Of a stretch of DNA of 59,245 nt, positions 15,969 through 25,179 are shown piece after piece. The translations under genes were made by a program, and so were the position numbers. The notes below the pieces were generated by a model. It was not told the DNA's origin. It saw only the letters and a program-made list of their open reading frames with translations, and searched no databases. Each line of letters starts with the position of its first letter. The first letter of the stretch is position 1. This stretch comes from Candidatus Poribacteria bacterium (GTDB lineage Bacteria; Poribacteria; WGA-4E; WGA-3G), in assembly GCA_022823085.1 (NCBI GenBank), contig JAJDXV010000010.1:1-59245 (forward strand). Direction: 5' to 3'.

Positions 15969-18023
15969 ATGAGACTGATACGTTTCCTGATTTTGGCAGT
16001 GTTTTTTATTCTAACATTTTTTGACACGAACGTCTCTGCACAGGATTATACCGAGTGGAATTTACCTGAGGGTGCCACAGCACGCCTCGGTAAAGGCACA
16101 ATAACCGGAGATATCCAGTATTCTCCTGATGGTAGTCTACTGGCAGTTCCGAGTTCCGTTGGTGTCTGGATTTATGATGCGGACACCTATGAAGAAATTA
16201 ACTTGCTCGTCGGGCAGACGGTTCAGATAACAGTCATCGCATTTTCCCCGGATGGAAATGTACTTGCTGCCGGAGGTACGGACGGAACAATCCAGTTGTG
16301 GAACCCACGTACCGGCGAACAGAAAGCGTCGCCGAGAGGACACAGTCGCGGTCGTATTACTGCCCTGGCGTTTTCGCCTTTGTCGCAAATCAGCTTACTT
16401 GCAAGTGGTAGTTCAGACAAAACAATTCGATTGTGGAGTGCAACTACAGGCAACTACATAACGACTTTAATGGGGCATACGGGAGCCGTCACTTCTCTCG
16501 CGTTCAGTTCCGATGGGCTCATGCTTGCCAGTGGTGGTGGGCACAGAGACAATACAATTCGCTTATGGAAGGCAGAAGATAATTTCCGTATCGCTGTCAC
16601 CACCCTCACAGAACACGAATATGGGGTTACGTCCGTAGCGTTTAGTCCAGATGGGCGGATGCTCGCAAGTGGAAGTATGGATGATACAATTCGATTGTGG
16701 GATCCATATACTGGGGAACAGAAGGCGACCCTCACTGAACACACACAGGATGTCACTTCTGTTGCGTTTTCTCCCGATGGGCAAACACTCGCGAGTATAG
16801 GCAGCGATGAAACCATCCGATTGTGGAATCCTGTTACTGAAACGCTAAAAATAACGCTTACCGGACATACCGGTTCGGATGCCTCTGTTGCGTTCAGCCC
16901 AGATGGGCGAACCTTTGTGAGTGCAGGGAATGACCAGATGATCCAATTTTGGGATGCTGTCACTTTCGAGCATAAGTCTACCCTCACCGGTCATACTTTT
17001 CCGGTTAATGAGATTGTGTTCGCTCCCGATGGACAAATTTTCGCGAGTGTCAACGATGGTCAAGCGATTCATTTGTGGAATACCGACACCGGACAACTCC
17101 GAGATACATTGACTGGACATAGCGGGTCTGTTTTTTCTGTTGCGTTTTCTCCAGATGGTGAAACACTCGCCAGTGGTGGTGGGAGGGGGGATACCGCAAT
17201 TCTGTTATGGGATGTACACGCCGGGCAACCCAAGGCACCTATTACAAGCCACAAGCACGGTGTGCAGTCCATCATGTTTAGCCCAGACGGTCGTACACTT
17301 GCGAGTGGAAGTTGGGATAGCACTGCTCGGTTATGGGACGCTGATACCGGTGAAAACAGAGCGACCCTCAAAGCCGGTGCTAATGTCTATACTGTCGCAT
17401 TCAGTCCAGATAGCCGGACGCTTGCCAGCGGCGGTCAAAACGATACAATTCGTTTATGGGATGTAGAAAGTAGAGAATACCGAGAACTGATCGGACATAC
17501 ACGTCCTGTTGATGTTGTTGCATTTAGTCCGGATGGTCGGGCGCTTGCGAGTGGAAGTCGGGATAACACGATTCGATTGTGGGATATACAGACAGGACAA
17601 TCCTATGTTAGGCTTATAGGTCATACGTCTCGTATTAAGTCTGTTGTATTCTTTCCAGATGGTGTCACGCTCGCTAGCTGCAGTTGGGATAAGACGATTC
17701 GATTGTGGGATACGCAGACAGGACAGCTTCAATCTACACTCCCGGGACATCTTGGTGGTGTTAATACGCTTGCACTCTCGCGCTATGGTGGCACACTCGC
17801 CAGCGGAAGTGAAGATGGCACCATTCTCTTGTGGGGGTTTACGCCTATTGAACCGAAGATAATAGTGGATGTGAACGGTGATGGTATTGTGAACATCCAA
17901 GACTTAGTGCTGGTCGCCTCGCATTTCGGCGAGGCTGGGCTGAGTCCTGCCGATGTGAACGGTGATGGTATTGTGAACGTCCAAGACTTAGTGCTGGTCG
18001 CTTCCCGTTTCGGAGACAGTTAA
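15969..18023 (+). CDS. Secreted WD40-repeat protein with C-terminal type I dockerin
   Basis: The 684-residue protein has a signal peptide (LIRFLILAVFFILTFFDTNVSAQ). It is followed by about 14 WD40 repeats of the form 'VAFSPDGxxLASGSxDxTIRLWD', enough for two seven-bladed propellers. The last 50 residues hold two calcium-binding repeats ('DVNGDGIVNIQDLVLVAS' and 'DVNGDGIVNVQDLVLVAS'), a type I dockerin. Dockerins bind cohesins in cellulosome-like or surface assemblies, but I see no cohesin in the window. A dockerin on a WD40 scaffold rather than on a glycoside hydrolase suggests a surface scaffold or binding protein. It has AAGGAG upstream of its ATG and no WG tag, so dockerin and tag may be alternative anchoring devices. 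Confidence 0.85.
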   Translation: MRLIRFLILAVFFILTFFDTNVSAQDYTEWNLPEGATARLGKGTITGDIQYSPDGSLLAVPSSVGVWIYDADTYEEINLLVGQTVQITVIAFSPDGNVLAAGGTDGTIQLWNPRTGEQKASPRGHSRGRITALAFSPLSQISLLASGSSDKTIRLWSATTGNYITTLMGHTGAVTSLAFSSDGLMLASGGGHRDNTIRLWKAEDNFRIAVTTLTEHEYGVTSVAFSPDGRMLASGSMDDTIRLWDPYTGEQKATLTEHTQDVTSVAFSPDGQTLASIGSDETIRLWNPVTETLKITLTGHTGSDASVAFSPDGRTFVSAGNDQMIQFWDAVTFEHKSTLTGHTFPVNEIVFAPDGQIFASVNDGQAIHLWNTDTGQLRDTLTGHSGSVFSVAFSPDGETLASGGGRGDTAILLWDVHAGQPKAPITSHKHGVQSIMFSPDGRTLASGSWDSTARLWDADTGENRATLKAGANVYTVAFSPDSRTLASGGQNDTIRLWDVESREYRELIGHTRPVDVVAFSPDGRALASGSRDNTIRLWDIQTGQSYVRLIGHTSRIKSVVFFPDGVTLASCSWDKTIRLWDTQTGQLQSTLPGHLGGVNTLALSRYGGTLASGSEDGTILLWGFTPIEPKIIVDVNGDGIVNIQDLVLVASHFGEAGLSPADVNGDGIVNVQDLVLVASRFGDS

Positions 18024-18068
18024 GGAAGTAGATAAACACTGAAAAACAAAATTTGGAGAATAGTTAAC

Positions 18069-19091
18069 GTGTCAACATATCAACGCCTCCGAGTCGCTAT
18101 CTACGGCTGCGGCAATTTCGCGAAACGGACGCGCATCCCGAACCTGTTACAGACAGATGCTGTCGATATAGTCGCTGCCTGTGATAGCCATTTACAAGCA
18201 GCGCAAGCGCTCGCTGAAACGTTCGAGATTCCAAGGGTCTATCACAGTGGAAATGGTGGCGCGTATAAAATGCTTGACGCTGAAGCCATCGATGTGTTAT
18301 ACTCTATCGTGCCGGCATACGTGCGAACCGATGTTGAGGTGACCGCAGCAGAAAAGGGTATCCACCTCTTCAGCGAGAAACCTCAGGCGATCACGATGCG
18401 GGTTGCCCGTCGCATAGACGACGCTGTTCAACAAGCCGGTGTTATTAGTACTGTCGGTTTTCGCGAAAGGTATCGTCCGCTCTTTCAAGAGGCGCGTCGG
18501 TTTTTGGCAGACAAAAACGTTGTGCATATCCGTTTCCAGAGTTTCGGCGGGTTACCGCCTTCAACAGACGATGGTGCTAAAACGTGGTGGGCGGAGATGG
18601 ATAAATCTGGCGGTCGCGCTTTGGATTGGGGTGTCCACGCAACGGATTATAGCCGGTTCATGACGGGGTTGAATGTCGTACGCGCGCAAGCTTTCTATTG
18701 TCAGCGTTCGGCTTACGCAACGGCGCTGTCCTCAAGTTTTAACTACTGTTTTGACAATGGGGCTACCATGGCGCTTAGTTTCGTCTCAACCGGTTCCAGT
18801 CCGAAGAACGAACCGTGGTTTACGGTCTTTTATGAAGGTGGATGCCTCGAAATCTACCGGTACGATCGGATTGAAGTGAACGGTGATGTCCTCTATAAAG
18901 CGGACGAGTTTGATCCGTGGCTGGAACAGGATAAAACCTTTATCCGCGCTGTACAGACCGGCGATGCGAGCCTGCTACACAGCGATTATCATGATGGATT
19001 GTTCTCTTTAGCACCCGTTCTGGCGGGTTGGGAATCCGCCCGACGTAACGGGGAATGCATTGATGTCGCGTCATTCATGGATGACGTTTAA
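18069..19091 (+). CDS. Gfo/Idh/MocA family oxidoreductase
   Basis: The 340-residue protein starts at a GTG and has the Rossmann motif 'VAIYGCGNFAKRTRIPNL', the family block 'GIHLFSEKPQAITM' and a second domain with 'DKSGGRALDWGVHATDYSRFM'. The D-W-G-x-H in that domain is the usual substrate-site region with its catalytic His. Substrate unknown; related enzymes act on sugars, inositol or their keto forms. A small unknown gene follows after 24 bases. Confidence 0.8.
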   Translation: MSTYQRLRVAIYGCGNFAKRTRIPNLLQTDAVDIVAACDSHLQAAQALAETFEIPRVYHSGNGGAYKMLDAEAIDVLYSIVPAYVRTDVEVTAAEKGIHLFSEKPQAITMRVARRIDDAVQQAGVISTVGFRERYRPLFQEARRFLADKNVVHIRFQSFGGLPPSTDDGAKTWWAEMDKSGGRALDWGVHATDYSRFMTGLNVVRAQAFYCQRSAYATALSSSFNYCFDNGATMALSFVSTGSSPKNEPWFTVFYEGGCLEIYRYDRIEVNGDVLYKADEFDPWLEQDKTFIRAVQTGDASLLHSDYHDGLFSLAPVLAGWESARRNGECIDVASFMDDV

Positions 19092-19115
19092 CAAAAAATA
19101 GATGAGGAACGAAAT

Positions 19116-19331
19116 ATGGATGCAAGATTGAAAAAGATTCAGATTACACCGATGAAGTTCGATAAAGAGGGCGCGATGCAGCGAGAAGAATTCGCTACGT
19201 TGACCCTTGAAGTCCCCATGGACAGCACAGCGCAACGCGCCGCGATTATAGAACTGTGTGAACTCCTTGACCAAGAATGGGTTACGGTTGACGTTGAAGG
19301 CAAAAATGTTGTAGCTGTCAGCACCGCCTAA
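19116..19331 (+). CDS. Small conserved-looking protein of unknown function
   Basis: I do not recognise this 71-residue product. It reads as a short alpha/beta protein (LKKIQITPMKF, FATLTLEVPMD, AAIIELCELLDQEWVTVDV). GAGGAA precedes the ATG and codon use looks like that of its neighbours. It lies 24 bases after the Gfo/Idh/MocA gene and is probably co-transcribed with it. Confidence 0.5.
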   Translation: MDARLKKIQITPMKFDKEGAMQREEFATLTLEVPMDSTAQRAAIIELCELLDQEWVTVDVEGKNVVAVSTA

Positions 19332-19334
19332 AAT

Positions 19335-19460
19335 AGTTATAAGTTGTTGGGAAAATGGTTGTTGGTTATTGGTACGCTTCGCTTTAGGTTATAAGTTAAG
19401 AGCACTTCGTAACAATAAACCTCTTAACTTATAACTTATAACCATTAACTTATAACCACT
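19335..19460. repeat. A/T-rich 'ttataag' intergenic repeat block
   Basis: Repeated units of TTATAAGTTA and its inverse (TAACTTATAAC) fill most of the gap between 19332 and the aminotransferase gene. The same units recur at about 39484-39680, 45895-45927 and 46079-46137, always outside genes or at gene ends. Confidence 0.7.
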
Positions 19461-19468
19461 TTAAAAAA

Positions 19469-20605
19469 ATGAAAAAGAAATGGCTTTTTACGCCCGGTCC
19501 TACGCCGATCCCGCCTGAAGGATTGTTGACGATGGCACAGCCGATAGACTACCATCGCAGCAAAGGTACCGTCGCTTTAATTAAAGATGTTCTCGAAAAA
19601 CTCAAACACGTCTTCCAAACTGAGAACGATGTCCTGTTTCTAACATCATCTGGGACCGGCGGTATGGAAGGCGCAGTCGCTAACCTACTGTCTCGTGGGG
19701 ATAAGGTGATTGTCGTCCGGAGCGGTAAATTCGGGGAACGGTGGGGTGAGATTTGTACCGCTTTCGGCGTTGAAATTATACCTATTGACGTAAAATGGGG
19801 AAATGCCGTTGATCCGGAAGCGGTGGAAACCCGCTTAGGTGAACATCCCGATGTCAAAGCGGTCTACGCAACGCTCTGCGAGACCTCAACCGGTGTTTTA
19901 CACGATATTGAGGCGTTGGCGCGTCTGACCCGTGTTCGTCCGACGCTTTTGATTGTCGATGCTGTCAGCGGGCTCGGGGCTGACGATTTACAGATGGATA
20001 ATTGGGGCGTTGATGTCGTTGTCTCTTGTGCACAGAAAGGGTTGATGACACCGCCGGGTTTGGCGGTTGTGGCACTCAACGGACGTGCATGGGATGCAGT
20101 CTCGCGTTCGGATCTCCCGAAATATTACTTCGATTTTCGTAAGGCGTACGAGACCGGATTAGAGGGGTCTGTCCCTTACACACCGGCGGTGACACTACTC
20201 ACCGCGCTTCAGTGTGCGTTGACGCGTATCTGTGAGGAGGGCATCCGCAGCACGATTGCGCGCCACAGTCGTTTGGCTGAAGCGACGCGGCGTGCCGTTA
20301 AAGCGTTAGGGTTCACCCTTTTTGCTGCATCACCGGCGAATACCGTAACCTCAATCCAATTACCAGAAGAGATTGACGGGAAAGCGTTTCTCAAACTGAT
20401 GCTCGATACATACGGTATCACTTATGCTGGCGGTCAGAGCCAGTTGAGTGGGAAGATCGTCCGCATCGCGCACCTCGGTTGGATGGATGAAAGCGATGTG
20501 ATCGTTGCGATTTCTGCGTTTGAGAGAGGTTTAATAGAGATCGGCTGCGATATTTCACTCGGTGCAGGCGTTACCGCTGCACAAGAGGTTTTTCGTGCTT
20601 TTTAA
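19469..20605 (+). CDS. Class V aminotransferase (alanine/serine-glyoxylate type)
   Basis: The 378-residue PLP enzyme opens with 'LFTPGPTPIPPEGLL', the hallmark start of the alanine/serine-glyoxylate aminotransferase and phosphoserine-like branch. It has the cofactor segment 'LFLTSSGTGGMEGAV', 'LIVDAVSGLGADDL' and the Schiff-base Lys190 in 'SCAQKGLMTPPG'. It probably interconverts serine or alanine with glyoxylate or hydroxypyruvate. A serine acetyltransferase lies downstream at 20969 and a 2-hydroxyacid dehydrogenase at 27917, consistent with serine metabolism although not one operon. There is no clear Shine-Dalgarno: the upstream region is a repeat block ending in a run of A. Confidence 0.85.
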   Translation: MKKKWLFTPGPTPIPPEGLLTMAQPIDYHRSKGTVALIKDVLEKLKHVFQTENDVLFLTSSGTGGMEGAVANLLSRGDKVIVVRSGKFGERWGEICTAFGVEIIPIDVKWGNAVDPEAVETRLGEHPDVKAVYATLCETSTGVLHDIEALARLTRVRPTLLIVDAVSGLGADDLQMDNWGVDVVVSCAQKGLMTPPGLAVVALNGRAWDAVSRSDLPKYYFDFRKAYETGLEGSVPYTPAVTLLTALQCALTRICEEGIRSTIARHSRLAEATRRAVKALGFTLFAASPANTVTSIQLPEEIDGKAFLKLMLDTYGITYAGGQSQLSGKIVRIAHLGWMDESDVIVAISAFERGLIEIGCDISLGAGVTAAQEVFRAF

Positions 20606-20643
20606 CTATTAAGTTTTTGTGCATCGCTCCACTACGTTCCGCG
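20602..20643 (-). repeat. Gene-end repeat (AACTATTAAGTTTTT type)
   Basis: This 42-base sequence overlaps the stop codon of the aminotransferase gene. Its inverse occurs twice in perfect tandem at 44775-44866, and its first part again at 50143-50161 between oppD and oppF. It includes the mirrored words GCATCGCTCC and ACGTTCCGCG. Confidence 0.8.
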
Positions 20644-20655
20644 ATGATTTCTGAT

Positions 20656-20727
20656 AAAGAAGTTAACAGTTTCCAGTTAACAGTTTCCAGAAAAGAGATA
20701 TTGTGTTATCCGCACACCTCTTAACTG
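20656..20727. repeat. Intergenic repeat of the 'aactggaaactg' type
   Basis: GTTAACAGTTTCCAG occurs in tandem, followed by a segment (GTGTTATCCGCACACCTC) whose inverse is found at 36751-36780. Related units lie at 44625-44760, 48050-48155 and 52800-52840. Confidence 0.7.
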
Positions 20728-20849
20728 CAGGACTTACGCAAATTGGACAAATATCGGACATTTAGATGCAAAAAACAGTAATTTCCGTCCTTTAAACCCC
20801 CTAAATCCCCCTTATCAGGGGGACTTTAAGATGGAATGCGTAAGTCCTA
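20728..20849 (+). mobile_element. MITE-like element, family B, with 5-bp target duplication
   Basis: The 122-bp element has the same ends as the family A elements (AGGACTTACGCA and TGCGTAAGTCCT plus one base each) and is flanked by AACTG on both sides (20723-20727, 20850-20854). Its interior is different and includes a CCCCCTTATCAGGGGG palindrome that is also found alone at 40625 and 42393. Confidence 0.85.
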
Positions 20850-20946
20850 AACTGGTTACTGGTTACTGATACGCCAATATCGAGCAGTCGCAACGAAGGC
20901 GCGACGGACAACAGAGAATGACGTATTGGCCACCAGAACCCTGATT

Positions 20947-20968
20947 GAACCGCAAGGAAAGTTAAAAT
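20947..20968 (+). repeat. Ribosome-binding repeat before the serine acetyltransferase
   Basis: GAACCGCAAGGAAAGTTAAAAT directly precedes the ATG and supplies AAGGAA as the ribosome-binding site. Five other copies lie at 29676, 29701, 32977, 43257 and 44551. Confidence 0.75.
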
Positions 20969-22243
20969 ATGTCTGAGACGACGCTTTTTGATACCTCGTA
21001 TGAACAACGAAAAAGGCCGTTGCTGACGCAAACATTAGAACGGCTTCGTCCGATCTATAGTAGATCGGAGTTGAACGTTTTACGTATCGACGGTATGAGC
21101 CGCGAAGGGTTAGCCCAACGTTCTGGGCGCGGGTTTGTGAACCGCGATATCCTTGAAACCGTTCTCGGTAATTTGCTCGAATGCGTTGCCCCGGGTTCGC
21201 ATAATGCGCCGCATCTCCAACACCAAAAACGCGAACTCTCGGAGGCGATCGAAGAGGTCGTAGATCAGTTATACGCCATGGTTGCGCAATCCTTTTTGGC
21301 TGTCCCCGACGAAAGGCACCTTGATGCTGCCCTCGAAACGACGTTTTCACTCCTTTGGGAACTGCCGCGCCTCAAGAGCCGAGCACTCTGGAACCGATTC
21401 GCCTCTCTCAAGGATCCTGCTGTCTGGGATGCGTACCTACTCCACACCGGTATCTCACGTGAAAAAATCGCTGCCATTGATTTCCGTTCTCAGATTGATA
21501 CTGCAATCCAAGAACGTACTTTTGAACCGTATCAAGATTTTCTTGGGACGTTGAACCTCGCCACCGTTTTGGATTACCAACTCCAGTTAGTCGTGAGTAC
21601 CTATCCGGGGTGGCGTGTGCTTTTCTACCACGATGTTGCGCACGCGTTGACGCGCAGTGAAGCGCCCGAAGATAACCCCGGCCTTCAGAGAGTCCCTGTC
21701 CCGTTATTGCCGCGTGCTATCTCAGAACTCGGCGGACGCTACTATCAAGCCGATTTACATCCGGAAACGCAGATCGGTGATGCCAATTTCCTTGAACACC
21801 CGCATCGCGGGGTAACCACTGGTCAAACAGGTATTATCGGTTCGGGATGCGTCATCTATCCGAGCACATTCGGTGGGTTGAGCGTTAAAGTCAAACAACG
21901 GCACCCCGTCATCGGCGATTTCGTTGAAATCGGTACCGATACCAGCCTTCTCGGGCCCGTCCAAATTTCTGACCATTCTACTGTCGGCACGAACACTGAA
22001 ATCTATGGGTTTGTTGAAATCGCACGGCGATGCCGCATCGGGTCCTCTGTTGTTATTGGAACCATTCGCGGCGCAGCCGATCATCCCGGACGTATCTATA
22101 TTGGGGATGAAGTGCGTATCGGCGATGGAACGGTTATTGAAAACACGTCAGAAATGGACCTGATTATCCCGAACCGCGCGCAGATCCCGGCGCGAAGCCA
22201 CGTCGCGAATGATGGGTTCGGATTCCCGCGATATGTGGTCTGA
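20969..22243 (+). CDS. Serine O-acetyltransferase-like protein with extended N-terminal domain
   Basis: The 424-residue protein has a helical N-terminal part (about 1-230) of the CysE type. It is followed by left-handed beta-helix hexapeptide repeats: 'DLHPETQIGDANFLEHPHRGVTTGQTG', 'IGSGCVIYPSTFGG', 'VIGDFVEIGTDTSLLGPVQI' and 'IYIGDEVRIGDGTVI'. The His-Pro-His near 270 corresponds to the acetyl-CoA/serine site region. CysE makes O-acetylserine for cysteine synthesis. The protein is about 100-150 residues longer than typical CysE, mostly at the N-terminus, which resembles the larger bacterial SAT relatives. A cysteine synthase gene is not adjacent. Confidence 0.75.
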   Translation: MSETTLFDTSYEQRKRPLLTQTLERLRPIYSRSELNVLRIDGMSREGLAQRSGRGFVNRDILETVLGNLLECVAPGSHNAPHLQHQKRELSEAIEEVVDQLYAMVAQSFLAVPDERHLDAALETTFSLLWELPRLKSRALWNRFASLKDPAVWDAYLLHTGISREKIAAIDFRSQIDTAIQERTFEPYQDFLGTLNLATVLDYQLQLVVSTYPGWRVLFYHDVAHALTRSEAPEDNPGLQRVPVPLLPRAISELGGRYYQADLHPETQIGDANFLEHPHRGVTTGQTGIIGSGCVIYPSTFGGLSVKVKQRHPVIGDFVEIGTDTSLLGPVQISDHSTVGTNTEIYGFVEIARRCRIGSSVVIGTIRGAADHPGRIYIGDEVRIGDGTVIENTSEMDLIIPNRAQIPARSHVANDGFGFPRYVV

Positions 22244-22258
22244 CTCTGGAGAAAAAAG

Positions 22259-22948
22259 ATGAAAAACATTATGGAGATGGACCCTACTGAAGCCCTTGAG
22301 CTGCTAAATATCCTCGTAAACGATCAGATTTTTGCGGCGCGCGAGCGGCTCATAGTGTTGCTCAACGAACCGCCTTCCGCTGAGAACAGACAGAAACTTG
22401 AGACAGAGTTCCGTGAATTCTATTGTGGTTATGAAAGCCTCGCGTTCTTTCTTGAAACCTACGAGGAGGACCCATTGGAGGGGTTGCCGCCGCACACATC
22501 GCTAGCAAAAAAATTGAAGCGGCAACGTGAATACATCCTTGCCAATCGGAAGACGACCCTTGACGAACGGATGGCGAGACGCTCTGGTGCCTATATGATC
22601 AGCGACTCAATACCGGAGAAAAAAATCTCGGAACTGCCACCAGACCAATATCGACAGTTGTTGTGGAGGCTCGTCAACTTAGAACTTTTCTCTGTACGTG
22701 AAAGTTTCCTTGTGTTGTTGGAGCGGAAGGCACCACTCCCGGAATTAGATGTCGCGTTTCGTGAGTTTTTCGTCGCCTACGAACTTTTGGAACTGGCATT
22801 GGAAGAATACTACTATGATCCGGATGATGGATTGGAAATGCGGCCTGAATTCCTTGAGGAGTTAGATCGGCGTATAGCTGATTACGAAGCCGGAAAAGCT
22901 GAACTGATTCCGATGGATGAAGTTTTCAAAAAACTCGAAACAGAGTAA
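22259..22948 (+). CDS. Large, internally duplicated probable antitoxin of a RelE-type pair
   Basis: The 229-residue protein contains two copies of one helical domain: 'ELLNILVNDQIFAARERLIVLLNEPP...FREFYCGYESLAFFLETYEEDP' (about 11-70) and 'QLLWRLVNLELFSVRESFLVLLERKA...FREFFVAYELLELALEEYYYDPDDG' (about 130-190). The tail 'YEAGKAELIPMDEVFKKLE' is typical of the toxin-binding end of RelB/Phd-type antitoxins. It stops two bases before the toxin gene, so the two are coupled. Ordinary RelB antitoxins are about 80-90 residues long and bind DNA with their N-terminus; here an unrecognised duplicated domain takes that place. It could be a sensor or a different DNA-binding module. Confidence 0.55.
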   Translation: MKNIMEMDPTEALELLNILVNDQIFAARERLIVLLNEPPSAENRQKLETEFREFYCGYESLAFFLETYEEDPLEGLPPHTSLAKKLKRQREYILANRKTTLDERMARRSGAYMISDSIPEKKISELPPDQYRQLLWRLVNLELFSVRESFLVLLERKAPLPELDVAFREFFVAYELLELALEEYYYDPDDGLEMRPEFLEELDRRIADYEAGKAELIPMDEVFKKLETE

Positions 22949-22950
22949 TC

Positions 22951-23205
22951 ATGTATACATTGGTATTAGACTCACGAGCGGAATCGGACTTACAGCGCTT
23001 GCATCCCTCAATAGCTCGGAGTATCCACAGAAAATTAGCGTGGCTCTGTGAGAATTGCGATAATTGGAGGCATAAAGCGTTGAAGGGCAGACACAAAGGG
23101 AAATTTACTTTGAAAATGAACGATTACCGTATCCTCTATTCCGTTGATAGGCATGTTAGAGAGATTACGGTTCACCAAGTCGGGCACCGTAGTAAAGTTT
23201 ACTAA
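22951..23205 (+). CDS. RelE/ParE-family toxin
   Basis: The 84-residue protein reads 'YTLVLDSRAESDLQRLHPSIARSI', 'RHKALKGRHKGKFTLKMNDYRILYSVD' and 'REITVHQVGHRSKVY'. This is the complete RelE/ParE fold with the 'L-K-G...Y-R-I-L-Y' core and the 'V-G-H-R-S-x-V-Y' end. Such toxins cleave mRNA in the ribosome or poison gyrase; the RelE-like end with basic and Tyr residues favours mRNA cleavage, by inference. It starts right after the probable antitoxin gene. Confidence 0.85.
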   Translation: MYTLVLDSRAESDLQRLHPSIARSIHRKLAWLCENCDNWRHKALKGRHKGKFTLKMNDYRILYSVDRHVREITVHQVGHRSKVY

Positions 23206-23242
23206 ATGTTGCCAGATTTATCTTTTTAGCAGAATGGAAAGA

Positions 23243-24808
23243 ATGAAAAAAATACAACGCGCGCTCATCAGCGTCTACGACAAAACTGACCTTTTAGAGA
23301 TAGCCACTGCGCTCACAGAGCGCGGCGTAGAAATCCTCTCTACGGGTGGCACGGCACAACACCTTCGGAACGCAGGGATTGATATCGTTGATGTCTCTGA
23401 CTACACCGGCTTCCCTGAAATGCTGGACGGTCGTGTGAAAACGCTCCACCCAAAAATCCACGGCGGACTCCTCGCTGAACGCGATAACGCCGAACACAAC
23501 GCACAAACGGACGCACACGGTATCAACCCGATTGATATGGTGATATGCAATCTGTATCCGTTTGAAGCGACCGTTGCTAAACCGGATGTGACACTCCCCG
23601 AAGCGATTGAGAACATCGACATCGGCGGACCGACGATGATTCGCGCCGCATCGAAAAATTATCGGCACGTCGCAGTTCTCACGGATCCGAGTCAATACCC
23701 ACAAATCATCGCTGATTTGGACGTGAACGACGGCTGCCTTTCAGAGGAACGACGGTTTGAATTGGCGAAAGCAGCATTCGCACATACCGCGCAGTATGAC
23801 ACGGCAATCGCTGCCTATCTTATCGAAAATGATTCCGAAACAGACAGTTTTCAGGAAACCTTGACGCTCCGTTTCAAGAAAGCGCGCACGCTCCGCTACG
23901 GTGAAAACCCGCATCAGCGCGCCGCTTTCTACAGAACTGAGACCCGTCCAGGCCCCGCTGCAGCGTGGGCAAACCAACACAGTGGGCAACCGCTCTCTTT
24001 TAATAACCTCCTCGATTTAGAAGCCGCTTTGGAGATCGTCAAAGATTTTTCGACACCAGCGTGTGCCATTATCAAACATAACAATCCGTGCGGACTCGCA
24101 ACTGCCGACACCCTACAAGATGCCTTCACAAAGGCGTTGGAATGTGATCGCACCTCTGCTTTCGGTTCGATTATCGGACTAAATCGCAAAGTGACGATCC
24201 AGACAGCGAACACCATCCGCGAAGCCGCGAATGACGGTGTGAAAATTGATGCGATTATCGCACCGAGTTATACTGATAAAGCGTTGCGTGCGTTGTCGCG
24301 CGTCAAACGTCGTCCTATCCTTGAAGTTGGGGCGTTGTCAGCCGCCGAACCTGTTTTGCAGATTCGCAACATCACCGGCGGTGTGCTCGTCCAAGAGCCC
24401 GATGTCCACGAGATGGAGGCAGAGGCGTTACAGGTTGCCACCAAACGTCCACCGACAGATGAGGAGATAAGATCTCTATTGTTTGCGTGGAAGGCGTGCA
24501 AACATGTCAAATCCAACTGTATTCTGCTGGCGCGCGGTACACAGAGCGTCGGCATCGGTGCCGGACAGATGAGCCGCGTGGATGCCGCTATTATCGCTAT
24601 TCGGAAGGCAGGCGAAAAGGCGAAGGGTACCGTGTTAGCCTCGGATGCTTATTTCCCGTTTCCAGACGGTGTCGAAATTGCGGGTGAAGCAGGTATCACT
24701 GCGATTATCCAACCCGGTGGTTCCGTTAACGACGAGCCTGTGATTGAGACCGCGGACGCTTACGGTATGGCGATGGTGCTAACAGGTGTCCGCCATTTCC
24801 GGCATTAG
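23243..24808 (+). CDS. purH: Bifunctional AICAR formyltransferase/IMP cyclohydrolase PurH
   Basis: The 521-residue length fits PurH. The N-terminal IMP cyclohydrolase (about 1-200) has '[18 protein letters not shown]', '[16 protein letters not shown]' and '[19 protein letters not shown]'. The formyltransferase half has '[14 protein letters not shown]' and the catalytic '[13 protein letters not shown]' (Lys-His). It ends with 'VFTGVRHF'-like '[10 protein letters not shown]'. It carries out the last two steps of IMP synthesis. I chose the ATG at 23243; another ATG three codons upstream is also possible, and the frame is open further back into the toxin gene. No other purine genes are near, so it is transcribed apart from a pur operon. 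Confidence 0.95.
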   Translation: MKKIQRALISVYDKTDLLEIATALTERGVEILSTGGTAQHLRNAGIDIVDVSDYTGFPEMLDGRVKTLHPKIHGGLLAERDNAEHNAQTDAHGINPIDMVICNLYPFEATVAKPDVTLPEAIENIDIGGPTMIRAASKNYRHVAVLTDPSQYPQIIADLDVNDGCLSEERRFELAKAAFAHTAQYDTAIAAYLIENDSETDSFQETLTLRFKKARTLRYGENPHQRAAFYRTETRPGPAAAWANQHSGQPLSFNNLLDLEAALEIVKDFSTPACAIIKHNNPCGLATADTLQDAFTKALECDRTSAFGSIIGLNRKVTIQTANTIREAANDGVKIDAIIAPSYTDKALRALSRVKRRPILEVGALSAAEPVLQIRNITGGVLVQEPDVHEMEAEALQVATKRPPTDEEIRSLLFAWKACKHVKSNCILLARGTQSVGIGAGQMSRVDAAIIAIRKAGEKAKGTVLASDAYFPFPDGVEIAGEAGITAIIQPGGSVNDEPVIETADAYGMAMVLTGVRHFRH

Positions 24809-24843
24809 TAGTGTTCTGTCATGCTTCTTTTGAAGGATTGTAG

Positions 24844-24869
24844 GTTGGGTTGAACGCAGTGAACCCAAC
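24844..24869. repeat. Palindromic repeat GTTGGGTT...AACCCAAC
   Basis: An 8-bp perfect stem with the loop GAACGCAGTG lies in the gap between purH and the hicA gene. It has no T-run. Palindromes of this kind recur in many bacterial genomes as short intergenic repeats. Confidence 0.55.
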
Positions 24870-24984
24870 ATCTTCAGTCGATAGCGTCTGTCATTTTTCA
24901 CGTGACACAACAGTAGTGTTAGCGTGAATCGCTCTTGAACGTTTATACAGAAAATTGGACATCTGACAATTTTTATGATATTCT

Positions 24985-25179
24985 ATGCCCAGGAAAATAC
25001 GACAACTCATCTCGGATTTGAGAAAAGCGGGTTTCATCAATACGGGTGGAAAAGGGAGTCATCGGAATTTCAAACATCCAAAAGGTCTACGAGTTACCAT
25101 TTCTGGAAAACTCGGTGCCGATGCCGAACCTTATCAAGAAAGAGATGTCAAGAGAAGCATTGAGGAGGCTCGAAAATGA
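24985..25179 (+). CDS. hicA: HicA-family mRNA interferase toxin (HicA1)
   Basis: The 64-residue protein has the HicA double-stranded RNA-binding-like fold: 'QLISDLRKAGFINTGGKGSHRNFKHPKGLRVTI'. The catalytic His sits in the G-S-H motif. It should cleave mRNA when free of antitoxin. It overlaps the downstream hicB-like gene by four bases (ATGA), the usual coupling of a HicAB pair. Confidence 0.85.
   Translation: MPRKIRQLISDLRKAGFINTGGKGSHRNFKHPKGLRVTISGKLGADAEPYQERDVKRSIEEARK

Noticed and set aside
19335..19460. CRISPR-like array
   Set aside because: The TTATAAG units are short, contiguous and have no unique spacers; the same holds for the blocks at 39484 and 46079.
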